A program made the position numbers and the translations under genes. A DNA stretch of 64,000 bases, taken from positions 920,698 to 984,697 of the forward strand of contig JAAVVV010000001.1 in assembly GCA_023910605.1 (NCBI GenBank), written 5' to 3'. The notes under the pieces are model-generated. The model was not told the DNA's origin, searched no databases, and saw only the letters and a list, made by a program, of their open reading frames with translations. Positions 34,535 through 43,517 of this stretch are shown one piece after another. This DNA comes from Bosea sp. (in: a-proteobacteria). GTDB lineage: Bacteria > Pseudomonadota > Alphaproteobacteria > Rhizobiales > Beijerinckiaceae. How positions within the stretch are numbered: position 1 is the stretch's first letter; the number at the start of each line of letters is the position of its first letter.

Positions 34535-35349
34535 CCGCTTCGACACCGATCACCGAACCCGCTCCTCGCAGCAATTTCGGCCTCAAGGACGAAATTCGGG
34601 CCTACTGGACCAAGCGCGCCGAAACCTTCGACCACTCCTGGGGCCACAAGATCCGTACAGCCGGCGAGCTCGAAGCCTGGTGCGCGCTCTTTCGGGATCA
34701 TGGTGCGATCAGAGCCGGGTTCAAGGTGCTTGAGCTTGCCTCCGGCACAGGCGAGGTGACGCGCGCGCTTGTCCAGCTGGGCTGCAGGATCGACGCGATC
34801 GATCTCTGCGAAACGATGATCGAGCGCGCGAAAGCCAAGCATCCAGCTTCTCCCGTTCAGTTCCATCTCGCCGACGCCGAGAACACCATGATGCCGGACT
34901 CGGCTTACGACCTCGTGGTCACGCGGCATCTGGTCTGGACCTTGACCGCCCCCGCCGCCGCGCTCGCCGACTGGTTCCGCGTGCTTAAGCCCGGACAGCG
35001 CGTGGTGATCGTGGATGGCGATTGGGTGCGGGCAGGCCCCCGCGCCAGGTTCCTGAAGCGCCTGTCGGCGCTGCTCGATCGCCTCGGTGGCAAAAAACCT
35101 CTTTGGGATCAGGCGGCCCACGAGCGCATCATGAACCAATTGCCGTTTCGGGACGGCCTGACGCGAGAAACGCTGATCGCCCTGCTGCGCGACGCGGGCT
35201 TTGTCTCCATTCTTTCGGACGATCTGACCTCCGTTCGTCGTCATCAATGGCGCGCCGCTTCCTGGTCCGAGCGGCTTCGCCTGCTCGCGACCTATGAAGG
35301 CAGCACCTTCATCGTCAGCGCCGCAAAGCCAACCAGCGCCGCAGCCTGA
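34531..35349 (+). CDS. class I SAM-dependent methyltransferase
   Basis: A 272-residue Rossmann-fold methyltransferase. The N-terminal segment [17 protein letters not shown] (about residues 24-40) precedes motif [16 protein letters not shown] (about 67-81) and an acidic motif II in [22 protein letters not shown] is motif IV-like. The fold suggests a small-molecule substrate. It sits in an apparent Zur-controlled operon with a nickel/peptide-type ABC importer and an EamA exporter, so its product may be a metal-binding metabolite. It shows no recognisable similarity to nicotianamine-synthase-like CntL, and a CntM-type opine dehydrogenase is not present. The substrate is unknown. Confidence 0.85.
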   Translation: MTASTPITEPAPRSNFGLKDEIRAYWTKRAETFDHSWGHKIRTAGELEAWCALFRDHGAIRAGFKVLELASGTGEVTRALVQLGCRIDAIDLCETMIERAKAKHPASPVQFHLADAENTMMPDSAYDLVVTRHLVWTLTAPAAALADWFRVLKPGQRVVIVDGDWVRAGPRARFLKRLSALLDRLGGKKPLWDQAAHERIMNQLPFRDGLTRETLIALLRDAGFVSILSDDLTSVRRHQWRAASWSERLRLLATYEGSTFIVSAAKPTSAAA

Positions 35350-35379
35350 CTCATTCACTTTCGCAACACGGATGTCTCC

Positions 35380-36921
35380 ATGACCAGCACTCCGATCACC
35401 CGCCGCTCGGCGCTGGCGCTTGCCGCTTCGGCAACAGCACTCGCCTTCCCCTCGCTCGCCTCCGCTCAGGAGGTGGGCGTCCTGCGCGTCGCTGCTCCCT
35501 GGGAATGGACATCGAACGAACCCACCGAGACCGGCTACATCATGACCCGGATGCAGATCGCCGAGACGCTGGTGATGGTCGAGCCGGATGGCAAGCTGGT
35601 CGGCGGCATTGCGGAGAGCTGGACGGTGGCCGATGACGGACTGACCTGGCGCTTCAAGATCCGGTCGGGCGCCGTCTTTCACGACGGCACGCCGGTGACG
35701 GCGGAAGCTGCGGCAGCAAGCCTCAGGCGTTCGCTCGCCGGAGAGAGCATGCAGCAGATCCCGGTCGATCAGCTGACCGTCGAGGGTGATACGTTGGTCC
35801 TCAAGACCAGGACGCCCTTCAGCCATCTCCCTGCTGTGCTGGTGGATTATGCCTCGGTCATTCTTGCGCCAGCCTCGTGGGGGGCAGATGGCAAGGTGAG
35901 CCGCGTCATAGCTACCGGCCCGTTCCGCATCACATCGATCGACGGGAAGACCGTGATCGAGCTTGAACGCTTCGACCGCTACTGGGGCGAGAAGCCAAAG
36001 GTCGCGCGCGCCCGCTACACCGCGATTCCCAATGGCGACACGCGCACCAATGTCGCGATCGCCGGTGATCAGGACATTATCTTCACGACGGTGCCAGCTG
36101 CGACTCCGCGCATCGATGCGGCGGGACAGATGAAGGTCGAGAGCCTCACCATTCCGCGCGTACGGGTCATGGCGTTCAATTCGGGGCTGCCGCAATTTGC
36201 GGATGTGCGCGTACGCCGCGCCATCAACATGGCCATTGACCGCAGGGGTATCGCCTCGGCTGTCCTGCGCCATCCCGGATCGGCAGCGACACAGCTGCTG
36301 CCTGCGGCCGTGCCCGCCTGGCATGACGAAAGCCTGCCGGCCTATCCTTTCGACGTGGCTGGAGCGAATGCACTGCTCGATCAGGCTGGCTGGACACGCG
36401 GTGCCGACGGTGTGCGCGCGAAGGAGGGTGCGCGCCTTTCCGCGAAGGTGCTCACCCTCGCCAATCGTCCTGAACTTGCCGTGATGGCGACCGCGATCCA
36501 GGCGCAACTCAAGACCATCGGCATGGAACTGTCGATTGAGCCGAGCCCCTCGGCGGCCATTCCCGCCGCGATTCAGGCTGGAACCATGCAGATGACCATG
36601 GTTGCGCGCACCTATGTCAACGTGCCCGAAGTCATCGCCACGATCATCCCGGATTTCACCCGCGAGCGCTCGACCTGGGGCACGCTGAACTGGCCCGGCC
36701 GTGACCGCGTCAAGGCGCTCACCGACGAGTATGTCCAGAGCTTCGACGAGAGCCGCAAGGCAACGTTGCGAAAGGATATCCTGAAAATTATCCGGGACGA
36801 GGTGCCGGTCGCGGCTATTGCCTGGTTCGAGCACACGGTTGCTGTCAACAAGCGGGTGAAGGGCCTTGTCATCGATCCGTTCGAAACGCGCTACATGCTG
36901 CAGAAGGTGAGCCTCGGTTGA
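35380..36921 (+). CDS. peptide/nickel-type ABC binding protein
   Basis: A 513-residue SBP_bac_5 protein (NikA/DppA/CntA class). The signal peptide carries twin Arg (ITRRSALALAASATALA) with a likely cut after ASA. The family pattern ESWTVADDGLTWRFKIRSGAVFHDG is seen in two segments near residues 78-105, and DVRVRRAINMAIDR lies near 270-284. It lies 30 bases after the methyltransferase and 13 before the EamA gene. In this zinc-linked operon it may bind a metal-chelate complex rather than a peptide; this is inference from context. Confidence 0.9.
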   Translation: MTSTPITRRSALALAASATALAFPSLASAQEVGVLRVAAPWEWTSNEPTETGYIMTRMQIAETLVMVEPDGKLVGGIAESWTVADDGLTWRFKIRSGAVFHDGTPVTAEAAAASLRRSLAGESMQQIPVDQLTVEGDTLVLKTRTPFSHLPAVLVDYASVILAPASWGADGKVSRVIATGPFRITSIDGKTVIELERFDRYWGEKPKVARARYTAIPNGDTRTNVAIAGDQDIIFTTVPAATPRIDAAGQMKVESLTIPRVRVMAFNSGLPQFADVRVRRAINMAIDRRGIASAVLRHPGSAATQLLPAAVPAWHDESLPAYPFDVAGANALLDQAGWTRGADGVRAKEGARLSAKVLTLANRPELAVMATAIQAQLKTIGMELSIEPSPSAAIPAAIQAGTMQMTMVARTYVNVPEVIATIIPDFTRERSTWGTLNWPGRDRVKALTDEYVQSFDESRKATLRKDILKIIRDEVPVAAIAWFEHTVAVNKRVKGLVIDPFETRYMLQKVSLG

Positions 36922-36934
36922 TGGTTGGAAGCCG

Positions 36935-37864
36935 GTGAGCAGCGTCTCGACCGCGATGGCCGGGATTGTTGGTGGAGCAGGCGCAGGGATTGCCTTGCGC
37001 CTGCTCGCCACGCTGTTCTTCTCGCTGATGAGCCTGTCGGTGCGTTTGGCCTCCGTCGAGGCGCCGGTCGGCCAGATCGTCTTCTGGCGCAGCGCGGTCG
37101 CGCTCGTGCCGATCCTCGTCTATCTCGCCTGGCGCGGTCAGCTTCGCCATGGGCTCAGGACCGAGCGGCCGCTCGGCCATGTGAAGCGCAGCCTCTACGG
37201 CTGTGCGGCGATGTTCTTCTCCTTCCTCTCGATTGCGCATCTGCCGTTGGCGCTTGCGACCGCGCTGTCCTTCCTTGCTCCGCTCATCGTCGTACCGCTC
37301 GCCATCGCGACGCTGGGCGAGCGTCCGGGGATCGTTGTGGTGGCTGCGACGCTTCTCGGCTTCCTCGGCGTCGGGCTGATGCTCTGGCCAGCAATGGTGG
37401 GACCGGAACTCGCGGTCGGCACGCTGATCGGCGTGGGCGCTGGGCTTGCCTGCGCTGCAACCACCGCGCTCGCCAAGACCGAGATCAAGCGCCTGACGGC
37501 GACCGAAGCGCCGGCGGCAATTGCGTTCTATTTCGCGGTGGTCTGCGCGGCCTGCGGGCTGGCCACCTGGCCATTTGGTTGGGCCGATGTCGGGCACACA
37601 GCGCTCCTCGCGCTGATCGCTTCGGGCCTGTTCGGCGGCTTTGCGCATATCGCCATGACGGAGGCTGTGGCACGCGCGCCGGTGTCGACGCTGGCGCCGT
37701 TCGAGTACACGGCGATGATCTGGGCCATCCTGTTCGACCTCGCCGTTTTCGCGCTCTGGCCGGAGCCTATCAGCCTGCTCGGCGCGCTGCTCATCGTGAT
37801 CGCTGCGGCCTGCGTCGCCGTCGCCGACCGGATCGGCGCGCGGCTGAAGGGCGTGCCGGCATGA
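36935..37864 (+). CDS. EamA-family (DMT) transporter
   Basis: A 309-residue protein with ten membrane segments in two EamA repeats (about residues 18-150 and 160-295). It starts at GTG 36935, 13 bases after the binding-protein stop, and its stop overlaps the next start (ATGA). DMT proteins mostly export small metabolites. Its place inside an importer operon resembles CntI/CntE-type arrangements, in which a metallophore is exported and then recovered by an ABC importer. It may export the product of the methyltransferase. Confidence 0.88.
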   Translation: MSSVSTAMAGIVGGAGAGIALRLLATLFFSLMSLSVRLASVEAPVGQIVFWRSAVALVPILVYLAWRGQLRHGLRTERPLGHVKRSLYGCAAMFFSFLSIAHLPLALATALSFLAPLIVVPLAIATLGERPGIVVVAATLLGFLGVGLMLWPAMVGPELAVGTLIGVGAGLACAATTALAKTEIKRLTATEAPAAIAFYFAVVCAACGLATWPFGWADVGHTALLALIASGLFGGFAHIAMTEAVARAPVSTLAPFEYTAMIWAILFDLAVFALWPEPISLLGALLIVIAAACVAVADRIGARLKGVPA

Positions 37865-38814
37865 ACGGGGTCCTGCGCGTCATCATGCTTCGCATCGGGC
37901 AGGCGCTGGCGACAGCCGCGGTCCTCGCCTCACTGTGCTTTGTCTTCGTGCACGCGCTGCCAGGCGATCTTGCCTTGCGCATCGCGGCCGCCCGCGTCGG
38001 CGACGAGCGCGTCACGCCAGAGACCGCCGACCGCATCCGCCGCGAGGAAGGTCTCGATCGGCCACTGATCGTGCAATACGGCCAGTGGATGGGGAACCTC
38101 GCTCAGGGCGATCTCGGCCGCTCGCTGCTGTCGGGCAAGCCGGTCACGCAGGAACTCGCCTATCACGCCTCCTTCACCCTGCAACTCGGCCTGATCGGCT
38201 GGCTGCTGTCCTATCTGATCGCATTGCCGCTCGGCGTCATGGCCGGGTTCAGGCCCGGCGGCACTGTCGACCGGATGACTAATGCGCTTGCTGTGACGCT
38301 CGCCTCGCTGCCCACCTTCCTCGTCGGCATTGGGCTCATCACGCTTTTTGCGCTTACGCTGCGCTGGCTGCCGCCGGCCGGCTTCCGGACGGGGGCGCAT
38401 ATGGTGCTGCCGGCCTTCACGCTGGCACTCTCGCTCGTCGCGTTCTCAATCCCCGTGATCCGCAACGCGGTGGCGGAGGTGCGTTCGGCTTTCTTCATGA
38501 CCTATGCGCGGGTGAAGGGCCTGACCCCGGCCGCCGCTTTCCGGCACCATGGGGTGCGCAACGCCGCGATTCCGGTCGTGACCTATGCCGCGCTGCAATT
38601 CGCTTTCGTGATCGACGGCTTCGTGGTCATCGAGACGCTGTTCAACTATCCGGGCCTCGGCGAACTGCTCGTCAAGGCGCTGATCGCGCGCGACGTGCCG
38701 GTCATCATGGGGGCGGGCCTCATCATCGGCTTCGCCTTCGCTGTCGTGAGCCTGCTGGCCGACCTCATGCGCCTCTGGCTCGACCCGCGCGGCCTCGCGG
38801 AGGCGCGCGCATGA
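37861..38814 (+). CDS. ABC importer permease, NikB/DppB-like
   Basis: A 317-residue permease with about six membrane segments. The long periplasmic loop near residues 40-95 (ITPETADRIRREEGLDRPLIVQYGQW-like sequence, read here as RVTPETADRIRREEGLDRP) and the C-terminal YPGLGELLVKALIARDVPVI are typical of the DppB/NikB class. The start overlaps the EamA stop and the stop overlaps the next start by 4 bases, so translation is coupled. Confidence 0.9.
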   Translation: MNGVLRVIMLRIGQALATAAVLASLCFVFVHALPGDLALRIAAARVGDERVTPETADRIRREEGLDRPLIVQYGQWMGNLAQGDLGRSLLSGKPVTQELAYHASFTLQLGLIGWLLSYLIALPLGVMAGFRPGGTVDRMTNALAVTLASLPTFLVGIGLITLFALTLRWLPPAGFRTGAHMVLPAFTLALSLVAFSIPVIRNAVAEVRSAFFMTYARVKGLTPAAAFRHHGVRNAAIPVVTYAALQFAFVIDGFVVIETLFNYPGLGELLVKALIARDVPVIMGAGLIIGFAFAVVSLLADLMRLWLDPRGLAEARA

Positions 38815-39638
38815 GCCTCGTTCTAGAGCCTGTCCGCGCGCGGAGCCTGCCGCCTTCCGTCTGGCCGCTGGCGGCGCTGGCTGGCCTTGCCCTGACAGGT
38901 CCGTTCCTTGCGCCGCAGGACCCCAATGCGCAGGATCTGATGCGGGTCATGGAGGCGCCAGGCATCAATCACCTGCTTGGCACCGACCATGTCGGCCGCG
39001 ACATCCTCTCGCGTGTTTTGGCCGGCGCTCCTCATTCGCTTGGGCTTGCTGTCCTGTGCGTGGCGCTCGCGTCCAGTGTGGGCATCACGCTCGGGCTCAT
39101 CGCAGCCAATGGCGGCGTGTTTGTCAGGGCGTTGATCATGCGTCTGGCCGATCTGATGCTGGCCTTCCCAGGCCTGCTGCTGGCGCTCCTCTTCGCGGGC
39201 TTCCTGGGCGGCGGCATCTGGCCGATGCTGATCGGGTTGAAACTGGCGCTCTGGCCGCAATACGCCCGCATGACCGAGGCAGTGGCCACGAGCGTGCTCC
39301 GGGAAGGCCATGTCGAGGCCGCGCGCCTCGCGGGCTTCTCCGAGCGCACCATCCTCACCCGCCACGTCCTGCCGCCCGTGCTGCGCGCAGTGATGCCGCT
39401 GGCCACGCTCGGCGTCGGGCAGGCCATCATGTCGATCTCCGCGCTCGGCTTCCTCGGGCTTGGCCTGAAACCGCCCACACCCGAATGGGGCGCGATGATC
39501 AACGAACTCCTGCCCTTCCTCACTGAGGGCTTCGTCCAGATGGCGGCGCCGTGTGTGATGATCTTCTTTTCGGTGCTGACCCTGACCCTGGCGGGCCGCG
39601 CGCTTGCTGCGGACCCGGCGGGAGGTGGCAATGACTGA
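38811..39638 (+). CDS. ABC importer permease, NikC/DppC-like
   Basis: A 275-residue permease with the DppC/NikC hallmarks: LGTDHVGRDILSRVLAGA (about residues 51-68), EAARLAGFSERTILTRHVLP (about 168-187, the ATPase contact) and LGLGLKPPTPEWGAMI (about 212-227). It forms the membrane channel with the preceding permease. Its last 8 bases overlap the ATPase start. Confidence 0.9.
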   Translation: MSLVLEPVRARSLPPSVWPLAALAGLALTGPFLAPQDPNAQDLMRVMEAPGINHLLGTDHVGRDILSRVLAGAPHSLGLAVLCVALASSVGITLGLIAANGGVFVRALIMRLADLMLAFPGLLLALLFAGFLGGGIWPMLIGLKLALWPQYARMTEAVATSVLREGHVEAARLAGFSERTILTRHVLPPVLRAVMPLATLGVGQAIMSISALGFLGLGLKPPTPEWGAMINELLPFLTEGFVQMAAPCVMIFFSVLTLTLAGRALAADPAGGGND

Positions 39639-41058
39639 AGCTGCGCTCACGATCTCGCATCTCTCCATCCGCGACAGGAACGGCGTCGCGCTTGTCGACG
39701 ACGTGTCGCTGTCCGTGCCGCGCGGGGGCGTTCTCACGCTCATTGGCGAGACCGGCAGCGGCAAGAGCCTGATCGCGCAGGCCGTGTTCGGCCTCCTGCC
39801 ATCCGGCTTGTCCGTCACGGGAGACATCAGGGTCGGCGGCCACGAGCCAATCCCTGCGAACGAACCGAAACTCCTTGCCGCACTGTGGCGCGAGCAGATC
39901 ATGCTGATCCCGCAGGAGCCGTCCGCGGCGCTCGATCCGACCATGCGCGTAAAGCGGCAGATGGCGCTGGCCGGCCTTGACGAGGAGGCGATCAAGCCGG
40001 CCCTCACAGCTTTCGACTTGCCTGGTTCGACCGCAGAAGCCTATCCCTTCACGCTGTCAGGCGGCATGGCGCAGCGCGTGCTGGTCGCCTCGGCGCTGGG
40101 CGTCGGCGCGCCGATCATCGTCGCCGATGAACCGACCAAGGGCCTCGACGCCGACCGCGTGACTCAGGCGATCGCCGCACTCAAGCGCCTGTCAGCCGCC
40201 GGACGCAGCTTGCTCGTCATCACCCATGACCGCAGGCTCGCAGAGGAGCTTTGCGGAGAACTGGCGATTATTCGGAATGGCCGGGTGATAGAGCATGGAC
40301 CGAGCGCAGGACTTCTGTCTGCGCCCCAAAGCGAGTACGCGCGAACCTGGCTGGCCGCCGATCCGCGGCACTGGCCGCACTGCCACCGCTGCTGCGACAT
40401 GACCAGCCTTGCGCTGTCCGCGCACGGTCTCGCCTTCGGCTGGCCAAAGGGGGCGATGCTGTTCGAGGACCTTGACCTGCATCTCCCGAAAGGCGGCGTG
40501 CTGGCGATCTCGGGGCCGAGCGGCAGCGGCAAGAGCACGCTGGGCGACATTCTGCTTGGCCTGCGCCCTCCGATCGCCGGCAGCGTCGAATGGGGCGGGG
40601 TCGACATCGTCGCAGCTCCATCCGCCATCCGGACCCGTCGGCAGCGCTATCAAAAGCTGCATCAGGATCCAATCAGGGCCTTCGTGCCGCACCTGACCTT
40701 TGCGCGCCAGTTCCTTGCGCTCGAAGACGTCAAGTCCGGCCTCTCGGTCGCACGCGATCTGCCGCCGCTGCTTGAAAGGCTGAAGGTCAATGATCGGCTG
40801 ATGAGCCGCCGCCCCAGCGAGGTTTCCGGCGGCGAGGCCCAGCGGCTCGCACTGGCACGCATCCTGTTGCTTGATCCGGTGGCGATCATCGCCGATGAGC
40901 CGACTTCGCGGCTCGACCCGGTGGTGCAGCGTGAGACGATGCGGCTCCTGCGTGCAACCGTCGATCAACAGCGGCTCGGCCTTGTCCTCATCAGCCACGA
41001 TAAGGCGCTGCTCGCCGCGATCGCGGACGATCATCTCGCACTCGGTCCGCGAGCTTGA
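39631..41058 (+). CDS. fused double ATPase of nickel/peptide-type importer
   Basis: A 475-residue protein with two ABC domains joined end to end, equal to NikD plus NikE. Domain 1 has Walker A GETGSGKS (residues 39-46), signature LSGGMAQRV and Walker B IIVADEPTKGLD. Domain 2 begins near residue 257 and has Walker A GPSGSGKS (295-302), signature VSGGEAQRLALAR and Walker B AIIADEPTSRLD. Each half is shorter than a usual Dpp/Nik ATPase because the oligopeptide C-terminal extension is missing. The ATG at 39631 with GGAGG upstream is chosen. It is the last gene of the zinc-linked operon. Confidence 0.9.
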   Translation: MTEAALTISHLSIRDRNGVALVDDVSLSVPRGGVLTLIGETGSGKSLIAQAVFGLLPSGLSVTGDIRVGGHEPIPANEPKLLAALWREQIMLIPQEPSAALDPTMRVKRQMALAGLDEEAIKPALTAFDLPGSTAEAYPFTLSGGMAQRVLVASALGVGAPIIVADEPTKGLDADRVTQAIAALKRLSAAGRSLLVITHDRRLAEELCGELAIIRNGRVIEHGPSAGLLSAPQSEYARTWLAADPRHWPHCHRCCDMTSLALSAHGLAFGWPKGAMLFEDLDLHLPKGGVLAISGPSGSGKSTLGDILLGLRPPIAGSVEWGGVDIVAAPSAIRTRRQRYQKLHQDPIRAFVPHLTFARQFLALEDVKSGLSVARDLPPLLERLKVNDRLMSRRPSEVSGGEAQRLALARILLLDPVAIIADEPTSRLDPVVQRETMRLLRATVDQQRLGLVLISHDKALLAAIADDHLALGPRA

Positions 41059-41097
41059 GCCAAGGGCGGCAAGCCCGCGCCTGATCGCGCTGGCCGG

Positions 41098-41358
41098 ATG
41101 ATCATGCGCAACACCATGTTTCCGGTGGATCAGATCGAGCAGGATGTGGTGGCGGGCGCCCTTGCAGGACGCGATCGTTGAAGCCACCGAGCGCCGCGCG
41201 CGCCCTTTGGCGCCCAAGGCGCTGGCGGCCGTGCTGGCGATGATCCCGATCTCGACCTCCGCCTTCCGGGGGTCGATGCCGATCACCATCGGGGCGGCAT
41301 GCTTGTGGCCGCTATCCTGACCATCCTCTTCCTGCCGGCGCTTTACGCCCTGGCCTGA
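41098..41358 (+). pseudogene. RND efflux pump, C-terminal remnant
   Basis: In pieces and in three frames the sequence reads IMRNTMFPVDQIEQDVVAGA, then LQDAIVEATERRARPL, AALAAVLAMIPIS-like text and GGMLVAAILTILFLPALYAL, the end of an AcrB-type RND pump. Two frameshifts break it, near 41155 and 41295. Only the last tenth or so of the gene is left. The 100 bases after it show no gene. Confidence 0.65.
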
Positions 41359-41461
41359 ATCGGTTTGGCAGACGCAGAACGGCAGCCATGGTTTGACATC
41401 AGGCCGGAAAAGGGCGGAAACAGGAGGCCGCCCGCGCTGACCTGCCGAGCCCGAACCTGCG

Positions 41462-42267
41462 ATGAATGCGTCCCTGCCTTCCACGGAGCCCATGGCGCGG
41501 ATCCTGATCGTCGACGATGACGGCCAGATCCGGGACCTGCTCGCCAGCTTCTTCCGCCAGAACGGCCTTGAGGTCGTGCTGGCGCGGGACGGCACTGACA
41601 TGCTCGCCGCGCTCGACAGGCAGCCGATCGATCTGGTGGTGCTCGACCTCATGCTTCCGGGCGCAGGCGGGCTGGACCTGTGCCGCGACCGCTTCGTGAC
41701 GAACGAGGCCGTAACCGATGCCGCCATCGAGATCGAGACCCCTTCCGGCACGCGCAAGGCGACCCTCAGCCTCGAAGGCGCCTTCCAGGCGCAGGAGGAG
41801 GCCAGCCGCACCATCAGCCTGCTCTCGCTGGTGTCGCTGGCCATGGTCTTCGCAATTCTCTACAGCCGCTACCGGTCCGTGCTTTTCGCTCTCGTTATCA
41901 TGGGTTCGGTGCCGCTGGCGCTGATCGGCTCGGTCGCGGCGTTATGGTGGGCGGGCCAGCCGCTCTCGGTCGCCTCCATGATCGGCTTCATCACGCTCAC
42001 CGGCATCGCGGCGCGCAACGGCATCCTGAAGGTCAGCCACTGGATCAACCTCGCCGTGCATGAGCGCATGCCCTTTGAAAGCGGGGCGGACATGCGCGCT
42101 CTGGTCACGCGCGGCTCGCTGGAGCGCCTCACGCCGGTGCTGATGACGGCGCTATGGGGCCGCGCCCCTGCGCCGTCTGGTCGATGGCGTGCGCGCCGAC
42201 CAGACCGCTGCGGCGCTTGCCCGCCGCGACCAGCCGCAATCCGCCGAAGCCTTCTGAGGAGCCAGGC
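41462..42267 (+). pseudogene. response-regulator/CusA chimera, frameshifted
   Basis: The first 75 or so codons are a receiver domain (ARILIVDDDGQIRDLL, then LVVLDLMLPGAGGLDLCRD with the phospho-acceptor Asp). In frame, from about 41690, it becomes the late part of a CusA-type heavy-metal RND pump: VTNEAVTDAAIEIETPSG, AQEEASRTISLLSLVSLAMVFAILY, and SMIGFITLTGIAARNGILK. Near 42150 (ERLTPVLMTALW) the CusA frame is lost. The remaining codons to 42267 read APLRRLVDGVRADQTAAALAR-like text in another frame, the end of a further gene. A deletion probably joined a copper/silver two-component regulator gene to the pump gene. Neither part could work alone. Confidence 0.7.
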
Positions 42268-42269
42268 CC

Positions 42270-42647
42270 ATGTCCGCCACCCTGCGCGCCCTTGTCGCCG
42301 CCGTCCTGCTGATCCTGTCGCCGCTGGCGGCCCTGGCCCACGAACCACGCAAGGGGCCAAATGGGGGCGCGCTGGTCGATGCGGGCAGCTATCACATCGA
42401 GGTCATCGGCAAGGGCGCCACGCTCGATGTCCTGGTCTCCGACCTGAATGACAAGCCCTTGCCGGCTACCGGCTTCAAGGCCCTCGCCATCCTCGTGGTC
42501 GACGGCAAGACCCACCGCGTGACGCTCGAGCCCACCCCCGATGGCAGCCGCCTGACCGGGACCACGCCTGTCGCGCTCCAGGCGGTGAAGGGCGCGGTGC
42601 AACTGACCGACCACGCCGGCAAGACTGCGACGGGCCGCGTGAACTGA
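42270..42647 (+). CDS. small secreted protein beside metal-efflux remnant
   Basis: A 125-residue protein with a clear signal peptide (LRALVAAVLLILSPLAALA, cut before HEPRKG). The mature part is beta-rich with no cysteine and one late His. GAGGAG precedes the ATG. Proteins of this kind are often encoded next to CusA/CzcA-type pumps, but no function is established that I can name. It is followed by the DUF305 gene 44 bases on, probably in one operon. Confidence 0.65.
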   Translation: MSATLRALVAAVLLILSPLAALAHEPRKGPNGGALVDAGSYHIEVIGKGATLDVLVSDLNDKPLPATGFKALAILVVDGKTHRVTLEPTPDGSRLTGTTPVALQAVKGAVQLTDHAGKTATGRVN

Positions 42648-42691
42648 GGCATCAACCGACCTTACGGTAACCCGACACAACAGGAGCCATC

Positions 42692-43495
42692 ATGAAAACG
42701 CTCGTCATCGTCTCCGCCTTCCTCGCCGCCGCGGCCGTGCCGCTGGCTGCCCAGCACAGCGGGCATGGCTCCGCGCCGGCCCAGCCCCGCGCCGGTCAAG
42801 GCGCCCACGGCACCCATGGAGGGAAAGGCGCCCACGGAGCGCACGGAGCGCAAGCAAGCCCCGCGCCCCAGGGCGCGCAAGCAAGCCCCGCGCCCCAGGG
42901 CACGCAGGCTAACCCGCCAGCTTCAGGCGGCCATGCCGGCCATGGCGCCGCCCAGGCACAGCCGGCCTATCCGGCGGCCCAAGCCTTCGCCGCCGCCAAT
43001 GCCAGGATGCACAAGGACATGGCCGTTCCCCTCACGGGCAATGCCGATGTCGACTTCGCGCGCGGCATGATCCCGCATCACCAGGGCGCGGTGGACATGG
43101 CCGAGATCGTGCTGAAGTTCGGCAATGATGCCGAGGTCAGGGCGCTGGCCAATGCCGTGATCGCGGCCCAGAAGGCCGAGATCGCCCGGATGCAGGGCTG
43201 GCTTTCGCTCAAGGCAGCATCCGCGCCGGGGCCAAGCGCTGCGCTGGTGAAAAAAGCCTTTGAGGAAGCCAATGCGCGCATGCATGCAGACATGGACCTG
43301 CCGCCCAGCGGCAGCGCAGACCGCGATTTCATGCTCGGCATGATCCCCCATCATGAAGGCGCGGTCGAGATGGCGAAGATCCAGCTTCGCCATGGCGCCG
43401 ACCCGGACATGCGCAAGCTGGCGCGCGATGTCATCCGCACCCAGTCCGAGGAGATCGCCTCGATGCTGGACTGGTTGCGCCGCAACGGCGGCTGA
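42692..43495 (+). CDS. DUF305 protein with two DUF305 domains
   Basis: A 267-residue secreted protein: signal peptide (residues 1-20), a linker rich in His, Gly, Ala and Pro (about 21-95), and then two ferritin-like DUF305 modules, each with MHxDM, a D-F-x-x-GMIPHHxGAV motif and a second helix. The modules are near residues 100-170 (FARGMIPHHQGAVDMAEIV) and 190-265 (FMLGMIPHHEGAVEMAKIQ). DUF305 proteins such as CopM bind copper in the periplasm, and the His-rich linker and copper-pump remnants next door support that here. The linker contains a tandem 27-bp repeat. Confidence 0.85.
   Translation: MKTLVIVSAFLAAAAVPLAAQHSGHGSAPAQPRAGQGAHGTHGGKGAHGAHGAQASPAPQGAQASPAPQGTQANPPASGGHAGHGAAQAQPAYPAAQAFAAANARMHKDMAVPLTGNADVDFARGMIPHHQGAVDMAEIVLKFGNDAEVRALANAVIAAQKAEIARMQGWLSLKAASAPGPSAALVKKAFEEANARMHADMDLPPSGSADRDFMLGMIPHHEGAVEMAKIQLRHGADPDMRKLARDVIRTQSEEIASMLDWLRRNGG
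42848..42901. repeat. 27-bp tandem repeat in DUF305 gene
   Basis: Two exact copies of a 27-bp unit beginning GCGCAAGCAAGCCCCGC encode the 9-residue unit AQASPAPQG twice, in the linker. Unit number could vary by replication slippage. Confidence 0.75.
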
Positions 43496-43517
43496 GCCTC
43501 GTTGCCGCCTGTCAGCT

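Noticed and set aside
34525-37011. Minus-strand frame of 828 codons opposite the methyltransferase and binding-protein genes
   Set aside because: It is Arg/His/Gly-rich, without recognisable domains, and opposite two convincing genes with good starts and operon structure.
42159-42451. Continuation of the receiver/CusA frame past 42160
   Set aside because: After VLMTALW the reading becomes an Arg/Pro-rich shadow that runs into the start of the next gene. The true CusA frame has been left by a frameshift or deletion.
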